Source: Hydrogenophaga sp. (lineage in GTDB: Bacteria; Pseudomonadota; Gammaproteobacteria; Burkholderiales; Burkholderiaceae_C). Taken from it: DNA of 64,000 bases. Positions 42,114 to 49,892 of the stretch are shown here, piece after piece. The stretch lies in NCBI GenBank assembly GCA_018993155.1, contig JAGKSX010000069.1, positions 1 to 64,000 of the forward strand, given 5' to 3'. The notes below the pieces were generated by a model, which was given only the letters and a program-made list of their open reading frames with translations, made no database searches and was not told the DNA's origin. Made by a program: the position numbers and the translations under genes. Position 1 is the first letter of the stretch, and each line of letters opens with the position of its first letter.

Positions 42114-42683
42114 ATGAGCACCCCCCAACTCCTCGGCATTTCCGGCAGCCTGCGCCAGCAATCCTTCAACACCTCGCTGCTGCGCGCGGCGGTTCCGCTG
42201 GCGGGCGACGCGGCCCGGCTCGACGCCGCCACGCTGCACGGCATCCCGCTCTACGACGGCGACCTGGAACAGCGCGAAGGCACGCCGGCGGCCGTGCGCG
42301 AACTCAAGGAAAGGATCCTCGCCAGCGACGGGCTGCTGCTTGTCACGCCCGAATACAACAACGGCATTCCCGGTGTGTTCAAGAACGCGGTGGACTGGCT
42401 CTCGCGGCCCACGCCCGGCCTGCCCGACGTGTTCCGCGACCGGCCCGTGGCCGTCATCGGCGCCTCGCCCGGGGGCTTCGGCACCATCCTGTCGCAAGCC
42501 CACTGGCTGCCGGTGTTGCGCACCCTGGGCACCCACCCTTGGCAGGGCGGGCGGCTCATGGTTTCGCGCGCCTCGTCCGTGTTCGGCCCCGACGGCGCGC
42601 TGCTGGACGACAAGGTGCGCCAGCAGCTCGGCGAATTCGTGCAAGGCTTCGCGGCCTTCGTCGCGGCCGCGAAAAAGCCCTGA
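42114..42683 (+). CDS. NADPH-dependent FMN reductase (ChrR/azoreductase-like)
   Basis: 189 residues with a flavodoxin-like fold. GISGSLRQQSFNTSLL at the N-terminus binds the FMN phosphate, and TPEYNNGIPGVFKNAVDWLSR is the conserved quinone and FMN-site signature. These dimeric enzymes reduce quinones, azo dyes or chromate. Encoded 14 bp downstream of the LysR gene, so probably co-transcribed with it. Confidence 0.9.
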   Translation: MSTPQLLGISGSLRQQSFNTSLLRAAVPLAGDAARLDAATLHGIPLYDGDLEQREGTPAAVRELKERILASDGLLLVTPEYNNGIPGVFKNAVDWLSRPTPGLPDVFRDRPVAVIGASPGGFGTILSQAHWLPVLRTLGTHPWQGGRLMVSRASSVFGPDGALLDDKVRQQLGEFVQGFAAFVAAAKKP

Positions 42684-42699
42684 ACACGGCGGGGGTGGC

Positions 42700-43155
42700 T
42701 CAGCCCGGGATGTCCGGCTCCACCAGATGGGCCAGCTGGGCCAGCGATTCCTGCCAGCCCAGGTAACACATCTCCAGTGGAATCACGTCGGGGATGCCGT
42801 CCTGCACCACGTTGAGTTCGGTGCCGCAGGACACGGCCTTGAGTTGCACGTCCACCGTGATCAGGCCGGGCAGGTTCGGGTCGTCGAACTGGTCGGTGTA
42901 GCGCAGGCGCTCGCCGGGCACGAGCTCCAGGTACTCGCCGCCGAACGAATGACCATGACCGGTCGAGAAGTTGTGGAACGACATCTTGAACGTGCCGCCC
43001 ACCTTGGCCTCCAAATGCTGCACCTTGCAGAGAAAGCCGTAGGGCGGCAGCCAGCGGGCGAGGGCGTCGGCGTCGAGGAAGGCGCGGTAGACCTTGTCAG
43101 GTGGGGCCTTGAGGACGCGGTGGAGGCGGACGGCGCGGGAAGAGGAAGTGCTCAT
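42700..43155 (-). CDS. SRPBCC (AHSA1/START-like) domain protein
   Basis: 151 residues. APPDKVYRAFLDADALARWLPP near the N-terminus and GWQESLAQLAHLVE near the C-terminus bracket a helix-grip fold of the activator-of-Hsp90-ATPase-like family. Such proteins bind hydrophobic ligands; no enzymatic residues are recognisable. It is convergent with the FMN reductase gene, with a 16-bp gap. Confidence 0.85.
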   Translation of the reverse strand: MSTSSSRAVRLHRVLKAPPDKVYRAFLDADALARWLPPYGFLCKVQHLEAKVGGTFKMSFHNFSTGHGHSFGGEYLELVPGERLRYTDQFDDPNLPGLITVDVQLKAVSCGTELNVVQDGIPDVIPLEMCYLGWQESLAQLAHLVEPDIPG

Positions 43156-43271
43156 GGCGAGGGCCTTTCAGGTGGTGGATCATGTGGCAAGCGCGGGTCG
43201 GAGACAAGGGACTCCCAGCTGCTGACTCCACGACGATCCGGCGTGCGCCGTTTCGACATTGACCCACCTCG

Positions 43272-43799
43272 TCAGTCGTCATTCCAGGTGCTGTTGGCTC
43301 TCCTTCGGCGGGGCGGCTGCTCGATGGCCGTCTCCATCAAGTCCAGAAGACGGGGTTTGTCCAGGCGATCTGCAATCGTCAATGGCGTCTCACCATGGCA
43401 GTTCATGTCGCCCCACGGCAAATGCTCAGCGCAGTGCTCGAAAAAGTTCGTGATGCACGCTTGCCATGCCGGATCGGTTGAACCTGGCTCGAAGATGTGG
43501 TCGTCCAGTACCCTGGCGATGACGTGCAGCACGTTGCAGCCATAGGGATCTGTGCGGCGGAGCGTTGCTCTGCTGCGCATATCCTCGGTGAGTGCTTCGA
43601 ACGCCTCAGCGTTTCTCTCTCTCACGGCGGCCATGAGGAGCGTTCCACCGAGGATCCTGGTGTTCGCATGGACATCTCTGCCATCGATCAAACCCCTCAG
43701 CCCTTGAATATCGCCGCTGACGATGAAACTGTAGGCCTCTTGGGATGGGCTCGGGTCGAGCCTCATGCTGGGAAATTTCGGGTAAATCGTGTTGATCAT
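43272..43799 (-). CDS. ankyrin-repeat-like protein (paralog A)
   Basis: 175 residues with two or three degenerate ankyrin units: GGTLLMAAVRERNAEAFEAL (51-70), DPYGCNVLHVIARVL (about 84-98) and CHGETPLTIADRLDKPRLLDLM (about 138-159). There is no signal peptide. G+C is visibly lower than in flanking genes. It aligns along its length with the protein encoded at 45998-46609. Function unknown; ankyrin proteins in plant- or protist-associated bacteria are sometimes secreted effectors, but I found no secretion genes here. Confidence 0.65.
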   Translation of the reverse strand: MINTIYPKFPSMRLDPSPSQEAYSFIVSGDIQGLRGLIDGRDVHANTRILGGTLLMAAVRERNAEAFEALTEDMRSRATLRRTDPYGCNVLHVIARVLDDHIFEPGSTDPAWQACITNFFEHCAEHLPWGDMNCHGETPLTIADRLDKPRLLDLMETAIEQPPRRRRANSTWNDD

Positions 43800-43953
43800 G
43801 TGGGGATTCGATCTCTTGGGACAGGTGTGTTCGACTTGAACACACCTGGTTGTGGAAAGAGAGTCCCTCGGAGTTCAGGCGCCGCCCGGTGTATCGACGC
43901 ACACGAGCACATCGCGCGCGACCGCGAAGTGCTCAGCAAAGAGGCGGCCTGGC

Positions 43954-44610
43954 TCAGGCCGCCTTGGGCCGGCGCACCGCGCGCACCTTCCCGCTGGGGC
44001 CGCCACCGCAATAGAACAGACCCGCCCCGTCGGATTCGAGCCCGCTCACGCCGATGCCGGCCGGCATGTCGAGGCGTTCGAGCACCTTGCCACTTTGCGG
44101 GTCGATGCGTCGGATGTCGCTCTCATCACCTTCCCAGGTGCCATGCCAGAGCTCGCCATCGACCCAGGTGACGCCCGTGACGAAGCGGTTGGATTCGATG
44201 GTGCGGCGGATCGCGCCGGTGGCCGGGTCGATCTGATGGATCTTGCGGTCGCGGTACTGGCCCACCCACAGGCTGCCTTCGGCCCAGGTGAGCCCGGAGT
44301 CGGCGCCGCCACCGGGCGCGGGGATGGAGGCGAGCACCGCACCGGTGGCGGGGTCGATCTTGTCGATGCGCGCCTCGGCGATCTGGTACAGGTGCTTGCC
44401 GTCGAAGGCGGTGCCGGCGTCGCCCGCGCGTTTCAGCGTGCGGGTGATGTCGCCGCTGGCGGGGTCGAAGGCGACGATGCCTTCGTCGGTGGCGGCCCAC
44501 ACGCGCTGGCCGTCGTGGGTGACGCCGTGCACGCGCTCGGAGCCGAGGAAGGGACCGTACTCGCGCACGACTTCGGCGGTGCGCGCGGTGGGGGTGGTCT
44601 GACGGGTCAT
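43954..44610 (-). CDS. beta-propeller protein of the Vgb / glutaminyl-cyclase-2-like type
   Basis: 218 residues composed of about five repeats of the kind IxxxDPATGxV (DPASGDITRTL, DPATGAVLASI, DPATGAIRRTI, DPQSGKVLERL), each one propeller blade. There is no signal peptide. Similar propellers include the streptogramin lyase Vgb and the Glu_cyclase_2 family, but blade repeats alone do not tell the reaction. It lies 48 bp downstream of a TPR plus winged-helix regulator gene on the same strand, so both may form a unit. Confidence 0.65.
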   Translation of the reverse strand: MTRQTTPTARTAEVVREYGPFLGSERVHGVTHDGQRVWAATDEGIVAFDPASGDITRTLKRAGDAGTAFDGKHLYQIAEARIDKIDPATGAVLASIPAPGGGADSGLTWAEGSLWVGQYRDRKIHQIDPATGAIRRTIESNRFVTGVTWVDGELWHGTWEGDESDIRRIDPQSGKVLERLDMPAGIGVSGLESDGAGLFYCGGGPSGKVRAVRRPKAA

Positions 44611-44658
44611 GGTGAATCTCCTATGGGCAGCACCGGGTGTCGGCGCTTGAGGGTCACT

Positions 44659-45879
44659 CTATTCAATCGGCAGCGAAGCAGGGAGTAACAAGATCGTCGC
44701 GAATCCGGCCAGCGGCGGTGCCAGCCAGCGCCGCGCGCGCGCCTGGCCGATGGCGCGCACGCGGCCCTCGGCCTCCAGCTCGGCGAGCGCGCGCTGCACG
44801 GTGCGCTGGCTCGCGCCCTGCGCGAGCGCAAGGGCCGAGGTGGACCAGGCCGCGCCGTCGGCCAGCAGCGCCAGCAGTGAGGCCTGTTCGCCGTCGATGG
44901 GCGGCGCGAGCAGCACAAGGGAGCGCCCGCCCGAGGGCCGCAGCGCGAAGCCGCGCGCGGTGGCCTCGATGCCCGCGAGGGGTTTGACGAGCGCGCGCAG
45001 GCGCCCGATCTCGACACGCAGGCGCGCGCGGTGCGTCTCGTCAGGGCGGCGGGAGCGAAACGTCTCGGCGATCAGGGCCTCGCGCTCCACGTCGCCCGGC
45101 CAGGCCTGGGCCAGCGCGCGCGCCAGCGCGAACAGCACGGGCCGGCGCGCGAGCGATTGCCACGCAGCGCCCGTGCCCAGGCCGCGGCGGCAGGCGTCCA
45201 CCACCAGCGCGTCGGAGGCCAGCAGTTCGGCCACGTCGGCCAGCCGCAGCGCCTGCTCGCTGCCGTTGCTCAGGCGGCGCGCGGCCGGGTGGTCCAGCGC
45301 GGACTGGGTTTGTGCGACCTCGGCCTGCAGGGCGGGCACACCGGCCCGTGTGGCCGCATCGCGCGCGCGGGCCAGGGCCGCGCGCCCGGCCTCCACGCGC
45401 AGCGAGCGCAGCGCGAGCTCGGCCGCGACCAGTTCGGCCACCGCCGCGAGCGCGGGCGGCTGGCGGGTGGTGTCGATGGCCGCGAGCACGGCCTCGGCTT
45501 CGGTGAGTCGGCCGAGCCGCAGCAGGCGGCGCGCCGCGATCAAGCGGGCCTGGTGCGCGTTGGCGTGGTCGGCGTGGGCTTCAAGGATGGCCGCGGCGGC
45601 GGTCAGCGGGCGCGTGGAGCCGCCGAGGTCGCGCATGGCCAGCGCCACCTCGGCCTCTGCCACCACGCAGCGGGCGCGCGCCAGGGTTTCGTGCGCGCCG
45701 AAGCCTCGGCCGGCGCGCCGCAGCAGGTCGCGCGCGCGTGAGTGTTCCCCGAGCTGGGCCATGGCGATGCCGCGCAAGGCCAGGGCGGGCGGGTCGTCAC
45801 GCAGGGCCACGCGCTTGAGCGCGCCCAGCGCGTCGCCCGCAGCCAGGGCGCGCGCGGCGGCGGTGATGAGGGAGTCCAT
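44659..45879 (-). CDS. TPR-like regulator with C-terminal winged helix
   Basis: 406 residues. The first 220 are almost entirely Ala/Leu/Arg-rich helical repeats resembling degenerate TPRs. Residues about 270-330 (RARLRVEIGRLRALVKPLAG) resemble a compact response-regulator-type DNA-binding region. The C-terminal part SALALAQGASQRTVQRALAELEAEGRVRAIG looks like a winged helix. I infer a transcription regulator with a protein-interaction or ligand-sensing N-terminus. It precedes the propeller gene and may control it. Confidence 0.6.
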   Translation of the reverse strand: MDSLITAAARALAAGDALGALKRVALRDDPPALALRGIAMAQLGEHSRARDLLRRAGRGFGAHETLARARCVVAEAEVALAMRDLGGSTRPLTAAAAILEAHADHANAHQARLIAARRLLRLGRLTEAEAVLAAIDTTRQPPALAAVAELVAAELALRSLRVEAGRAALARARDAATRAGVPALQAEVAQTQSALDHPAARRLSNGSEQALRLADVAELLASDALVVDACRRGLGTGAAWQSLARRPVLFALARALAQAWPGDVEREALIAETFRSRRPDETHRARLRVEIGRLRALVKPLAGIEATARGFALRPSGGRSLVLLAPPIDGEQASLLALLADGAAWSTSALALAQGASQRTVQRALAELEAEGRVRAIGQARARRWLAPPLAGFATILLLPASLPIE

Positions 45880-45997
45880 GCCGACAGGCTACACCGCGGC
45901 GCGCCCACGGTGCGAACCTGTCGGTCCACCTTCACGTTGGCAGCCTTGACGTCTGACGCGCTGGCCGCTTCAACGCGAGCGGCTGTCCGGCTGCCTC

Positions 45998-46609
45998 TCA
46001 GACAGGAAGGCCGTGGCCTTCACCGCCCGGATCGCCGGGTCCGTCAGAGCCGTTGTGGAACGAGCCATTGGGCTCGACGTCATTGCTGGCCGAGGTGTCC
46101 TCGCCCGGGTTTTCGTAGGTCGCCAGGAAGCCTTGAAGGTTGTCTTTGTGCACCGTTTCGGCCAGCTCGACCGCCGTGAGGCCCCGGATGTTGTGGCGTT
46201 CCCAGTCGAAGAACAAGCGGAATTCGTGGAAGAAGTCTTCCAGCAGGTTCGCGAGCACCGGTTGGTCCGAGGGGACGTCAAACCAGGCATCTGGCAGGTG
46301 CATCGCCATGTCGTGGAGCACCGTGTTGCCCTGGTCATCGTGGTGCCTCAGTTCGGGCTCGATCGACCGGATCGCCATGTCGGTGAGCAGCAGGTACAGG
46401 GCGCTGGCGTTGCGATGCCTAACGGCCTCCATCAGCAAGGTGACGCCCTGTGCGTTCCGGGTGTTCAGGTTGACCCGCTGTTGGGCAATCTGCCACATGA
46501 GTTGGGGCAAGTTGTGGCTGGCGATGGCCTGGCGTGCCAGATCGCCTGGATCGACGGCTGCCTGTGAATGAAGGCCGGTACCAAAGATGGAGTGCACGGA
46601 GGGGCTCAC
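45998..46609 (-). CDS. ankyrin-repeat-like protein (paralog B)
   Basis: 203 residues from a GTG at 46609. Degenerate ankyrin units: NAQGVTLLMEAVRHRNASAL (53-72), DDQGNTVLHDMAMHL, and NIRGLTAVELAETVHKDNLQGFL. The C-terminal 30 residues are rich in Gly, Asp, Asn and Ser. It shares NTR..G.TLLM.AVR.RNA.A and the later D..G..VLH pattern with the protein at 43272-43799, so the two are paralogs. It lies 54 bp downstream of the davA-like gene but is probably not functionally linked to it. Confidence 0.65.
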   Translation of the reverse strand: MSPSVHSIFGTGLHSQAAVDPGDLARQAIASHNLPQLMWQIAQQRVNLNTRNAQGVTLLMEAVRHRNASALYLLLTDMAIRSIEPELRHHDDQGNTVLHDMAMHLPDAWFDVPSDQPVLANLLEDFFHEFRLFFDWERHNIRGLTAVELAETVHKDNLQGFLATYENPGEDTSASNDVEPNGSFHNGSDGPGDPGGEGHGLPV

Positions 46610-46663
46610 TTTCGCTTCAAAAAGGGATGAAGCAGAGGCAGTGGGCGTGGTTCAGCGCTCGGT

Positions 46664-47464
46664 TCAGCTCCAGGAGGAAGGGAGGTCGCCGCGCCGGTCG
46701 CGCAGTTGCGAATGCCGCCGCGCTTCGACCAGCGCGCCGCGCGAGAGGGTGGCGAAGCGCAGGGTTTCCTCGCGCCCACCCTGGTCCATCACGGCGCCGT
46801 CCGGCGCACAGACCGTGCTCAGGCCGCCGTAGGTGGTGTGGCCTTCCTGGCCGCAGGCGTTGGCGTAGGCCACGAACACGCGGTTCTCCAGCGCGCGCGC
46901 GGGCAGCAGCACGCGCTGCACCTCGTCGAAGTCGATCATGTTCGCGGTCGGCACGAGCAGGGCATCGGTGCCTTGCAGCGCGAGGCCGCGCGCGGGTTCG
47001 GGGAACTCGATGTCGTAGCAGATCAGCAGGCCGAGCTGCCAGCCGTGCCAGGCGAACACGGCGGGCGCCTTCGGGCCGGGGCTGAACTGCGCGCGGTCGA
47101 TGTCGCCGAACAGGTGGGTCTTGCGGTAGTTCGCAAGGCGCTGGCCGTCGGCATCGATGAACTGCACTGCGTTCCAGGGCTTGCCGTCGGCGTTTGCTTC
47201 GGGATAGCCGTAGACGATGGCGATGCCATGGCGCAACGCGATGGTGGCCACGGCCTGCGCGAGCGCGCCGTCGGCCGGTTCGGCCAGGGCCGCCACGCCG
47301 GCCGCGCCGATCTGGTAGCCGGTGAGCGACATCTCGGGGCACAGCAGCAGCCCGGCCCCCTGGTCGCGCGCCTGCGCGGCGGTGGCGTCGAGCAGCACCA
47401 GGGCCTGGGACGGTGTGCCCGCGTAGGGGCATTGCCATAGGGCAAGGGTGAGGGACTCGTCCAT
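46664..47464 (-). CDS. davA: 5-aminovaleramidase-like nitrilase-superfamily amidase (DavA-like)
   Basis: 266 residues, almost exactly the length of Pseudomonas DavA. The nitrilase triad is present: Glu44 in LCPEMSLTGY, Lys115 in YRKTHLFGD, Cys149 in LLICYDIEFPE. It lies 2 bp downstream of the davB-like gene. In the aminovalerate route of lysine breakdown, DavA hydrolyses 5-aminovaleramide to 5-aminovalerate and ammonia. If the monooxygenase instead acts on tryptophan, this enzyme would hydrolyse indole-acetamide. The lysE and lysG-like neighbours favour lysine. Confidence 0.78.
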   Translation of the reverse strand: MDESLTLALWQCPYAGTPSQALVLLDATAAQARDQGAGLLLCPEMSLTGYQIGAAGVAALAEPADGALAQAVATIALRHGIAIVYGYPEANADGKPWNAVQFIDADGQRLANYRKTHLFGDIDRAQFSPGPKAPAVFAWHGWQLGLLICYDIEFPEPARGLALQGTDALLVPTANMIDFDEVQRVLLPARALENRVFVAYANACGQEGHTTYGGLSTVCAPDGAVMDQGGREETLRFATLSRGALVEARRHSQLRDRRGDLPSSWS

Positions 47465-47466
47465 GC

Positions 47467-49143
47467 TCAGTCCGGCAGGGCCATGGGCCCGAGTTCGGCG
47501 AACACGTCGCCGGGTCCGGGGTTGGCCGCGTGCGTGTGGCCGCCCAGGTGCCTGACGATGCCCCACACCGCGTTCAGCGAGGTCTGCACCGCGCCCTCGA
47601 CCCAGGCGGGCGTGAAGGACACGTCGTCGCCCGCGAGGAAGATGCCGCGCTCGGTGGCCGCGAAGCCGTCCTGCATGAAGTGGCTGTACATGCGGTGGTT
47701 GTAACGGTAGTGGCCGGGCAGCGCGCCCTTGAAGGCGCCGAGGAAGTGCGGGTCGGCCTCCCAGGAGACGCTGATCGGGTCGCCGATGATGTGGCTGGCG
47801 ATGTCCACGTCGGGGTAGATCTTCTGCAGGGCCTGCAGCGCGAGCTGCACGCGCTTCTGGGTGCCGTGCGGCAGCATCTTGAGCGCGTCGCCCATCCAGG
47901 CGTAGCTCAGGCAGATCACGCCGGGCTGGTCGGGCCCGTGGTCGAACAGGTAGGTGCCGCGCGTGAGCCGGTCGGTGAGCGTCATGCCCATCTGCGGCCA
48001 ACCGTTGGCACGGAGGTCGTTCCAGAACGGGCGGTCCACCATCACGAAGGTCTTGGACGACTGCATGTAGCGCGTGCGGTCCAGCGCCATCCAGTGCTTC
48101 TGCGAGAACAGCGCCTCTTCCACCGCGATCTGCGTGGTCAGCAGCCAGCTCTGGCAGGTGGTGACCACGGCCGGGTAGCTGCGGGTGTTGCCCCAGGTGT
48201 CGGTGACGGCGAGTTCGTTGCTCGCCGCGCGCGCGATCGCCGTGACGCCCGGGCGCGGCGCGCCGTGGTGCAGGCTGGCCAGGGTGGTGCCGGCGGGCCA
48301 GTGGCGCAGTTCGTTTTCGGCGGGCGCGTGGTGCCACAGACCCAGCGGTACCTGCTGCGCGCCACCCACGATGAGGTGCTGGTTCTCGTCGCAGCCGGTG
48401 AGCACCACGCGCAGAATCTCGAGCATGGAGTTGGGGAAGTCGGAGTCCCAGCCGCCGGTGCCGAAGCCGACCTGGCCGAACACCTCGCGGTGCTGGAACG
48501 GCAGGCGAGAGAAGGCTTTGGAGGTGGCGACGAAGTCGTAGAAGGTGCGGTCGTCCCACAGGGGCACGAGGTGGTCCCACAAGGCCTTGAGCTTGGCCGC
48601 GTCGCGCTCGCGCAGCGCCTGCTGCAGGCCGGTGAAGCCGGCGCCGTCCTCCAGCGCCTGGGCCCAGGCCTCGGCCACCTCGCCGAACAGCGGCGGCAGA
48701 TCGGCCAGGGTGCGGCCCCAGTGGGTCTGGCCTTCGAGGTCGATCACGGTGCAGCCGGCGGCGGGCGTGAGCGGGTTGGGGAAGGGCTGGGTCTTGAGGC
48801 CGAGCCGGTCCACGTAGTGGAAGAAGGCGGTGCTCGATGCGGGAAAGCGCATGCCCCCGAGTTCGGCGATGGCGCCCTGGCCACCTTCGAAGGCCTGCGA
48901 GCGCAGCCGCCCGCCCATGCGCGAGGCCTCGTAGACCACGGGTTTGAGGCCCAGCTTCATCAGCTCGTAGGCCGCCACCATGCCGGCCATGCCGGCGCCG
49001 ACGATGGCCACTTCCTGCCCCAGGCGCTCGGTGGGCAGTTCGCCCAGGCCGGCGGGGTGGGCGATCCAGTCGTCGAAGGCGAACGGGAAGTCGGGTCCGA
49101 ACAGGGTCACGGGCGCATCGGCGCCGCGTTGCAGGGTGGCCAT
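47467..49143 (-). CDS. davB: lysine 2-monooxygenase-like flavoprotein (DavB-like)
   Basis: 558 residues, matching DavB and tryptophan 2-monooxygenase lengths. The FAD site AIVGAGMAGMVAAYELMKLG is at about 46-65, followed by VYEASRMGGRLRS and ELGGMRFPASSTAF. Near the C-terminus GIFLAGDDVSFTPAWVEGAVQTSLNAV is the second FAD motif. These enzymes decarboxylate and oxygenate the amino acid to an amide. Lysine is the inferred substrate because the DavA-like amidase follows and a LysE exporter with an ArgP/LysG-type regulator lies beside it. IaaM-type tryptophan oxidation is the alternative. Confidence 0.78.
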   Translation of the reverse strand: MATLQRGADAPVTLFGPDFPFAFDDWIAHPAGLGELPTERLGQEVAIVGAGMAGMVAAYELMKLGLKPVVYEASRMGGRLRSQAFEGGQGAIAELGGMRFPASSTAFFHYVDRLGLKTQPFPNPLTPAAGCTVIDLEGQTHWGRTLADLPPLFGEVAEAWAQALEDGAGFTGLQQALRERDAAKLKALWDHLVPLWDDRTFYDFVATSKAFSRLPFQHREVFGQVGFGTGGWDSDFPNSMLEILRVVLTGCDENQHLIVGGAQQVPLGLWHHAPAENELRHWPAGTTLASLHHGAPRPGVTAIARAASNELAVTDTWGNTRSYPAVVTTCQSWLLTTQIAVEEALFSQKHWMALDRTRYMQSSKTFVMVDRPFWNDLRANGWPQMGMTLTDRLTRGTYLFDHGPDQPGVICLSYAWMGDALKMLPHGTQKRVQLALQALQKIYPDVDIASHIIGDPISVSWEADPHFLGAFKGALPGHYRYNHRMYSHFMQDGFAATERGIFLAGDDVSFTPAWVEGAVQTSLNAVWGIVRHLGGHTHAANPGPGDVFAELGPMALPD

Positions 49144-49154
49144 GGCGAGTCCTT

Positions 49155-49784
49155 TCAGAACAGGCTGGTGAGAAGCCAGCCTGCCGTGCCCCACATCATC
49201 AACGCAACCAGGCCATCCAGCACGCGCCACACGTGCAGCGAGTTGAGCCGGCGGCCCAGCCAGAAGGCGGCCGCGCCCAGCGCGATGAACCAGACCAGCG
49301 AGCCGGTGGCCGCGCCCAGGCCGAAGACGGCGCTGCCCTGGCCGTAGGCGAGCGAGGCGGTGCCGATCAGCACGGCGGTGTCGAGCCAGGCGTGCGGGTT
49401 CAGGAAGGAGAAGGCCAGGGCGGAGAGGACGGCCTGGCGCGGCGACACCGGTTCGGCGGTGAGGCCGCCGTCGGCGCCGAAGGGCGTGGCGCGCGGGCGC
49501 AGGAAACGCTGGAAGGCCTGCCAGCCATAGACACCGAGGAACAGCACGCCCGCGCCGATCAGCGCGCCGAGCAGCTTGTCCGACAGGCCGCCGAGCTGGG
49601 CCAGGCCCAGCACGCCCAGGCCGATGAGCACCACGTCGGCCAGTGCGCAGGTGAGCACGGTGAGCCACAGGTGCTGGCGTTGCAGGCCCATGCGCAGCAC
49701 GTGGGCGTTCTGCGGGCCGATCGCCATGATCAGCGACATGCTCAGCACCATGCCGGCGGTGAAGGTGGGAAAGGCGAGGGTCAT
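49155..49784 (-). CDS. lysE: LysE-family amino acid exporter
   Basis: 209 residues with about six membrane helices. MAIGPQNAHVLRMGLQR near the N-terminus is the LysE/ArgO hallmark, and FSFLNPHAWLDTAVLIG is the conserved central motif with NPHAWLD. It would export lysine and/or arginine. The ATG at 49784 is chosen; an upstream in-frame GTG-type extension has no family support. It is divergent from the argP/lysG-like gene and followed 11 bp later by davB, so export and catabolism are in one transcription unit. Confidence 0.88.
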   Translation of the reverse strand: MTLAFPTFTAGMVLSMSLIMAIGPQNAHVLRMGLQRQHLWLTVLTCALADVVLIGLGVLGLAQLGGLSDKLLGALIGAGVLFLGVYGWQAFQRFLRPRATPFGADGGLTAEPVSPRQAVLSALAFSFLNPHAWLDTAVLIGTASLAYGQGSAVFGLGAATGSLVWFIALGAAAFWLGRRLNSLHVWRVLDGLVALMMWGTAGWLLTSLF

Positions 49785-49892
49785 GCGGACTCCGGAAACA
49801 AAACAGGTGAATGGCCGGCAGTGTGCGCGCAAACCCGCATCATTTAAATGGAGTTAAATTAAACTAGGTTCGATTGAAAATAACTTGAGTGA
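49785..49892. promoter_or_regulatory. divergent lysE / argP-like promoter region
   Basis: 108 bp with a very A/T-rich core at 49840-49885 in an otherwise G/C-rich window. It contains the palindrome ATTTAAAT (49842-49849) and the dyad AGTT-N6-AACT (49852-49865). LysR-type ArgP/LysG regulators bind A/T-rich dyads in exactly this arrangement between their own gene and lysE or argO. Binding here is inferred. Confidence 0.6.

Noticed and set aside
43800-43830. Two TTCG words resembling a PIP/hrp-type box near ankyrin paralog A
   Set aside because: They point away from the gene and the spacing is 19, not 15-16 bases, so this gives no support for type III secretion control.
47530-49347. A 605-codon open frame on the plus strand
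   Set aside because: Antisense to davB, whose motifs are complete; no recognisable domain.
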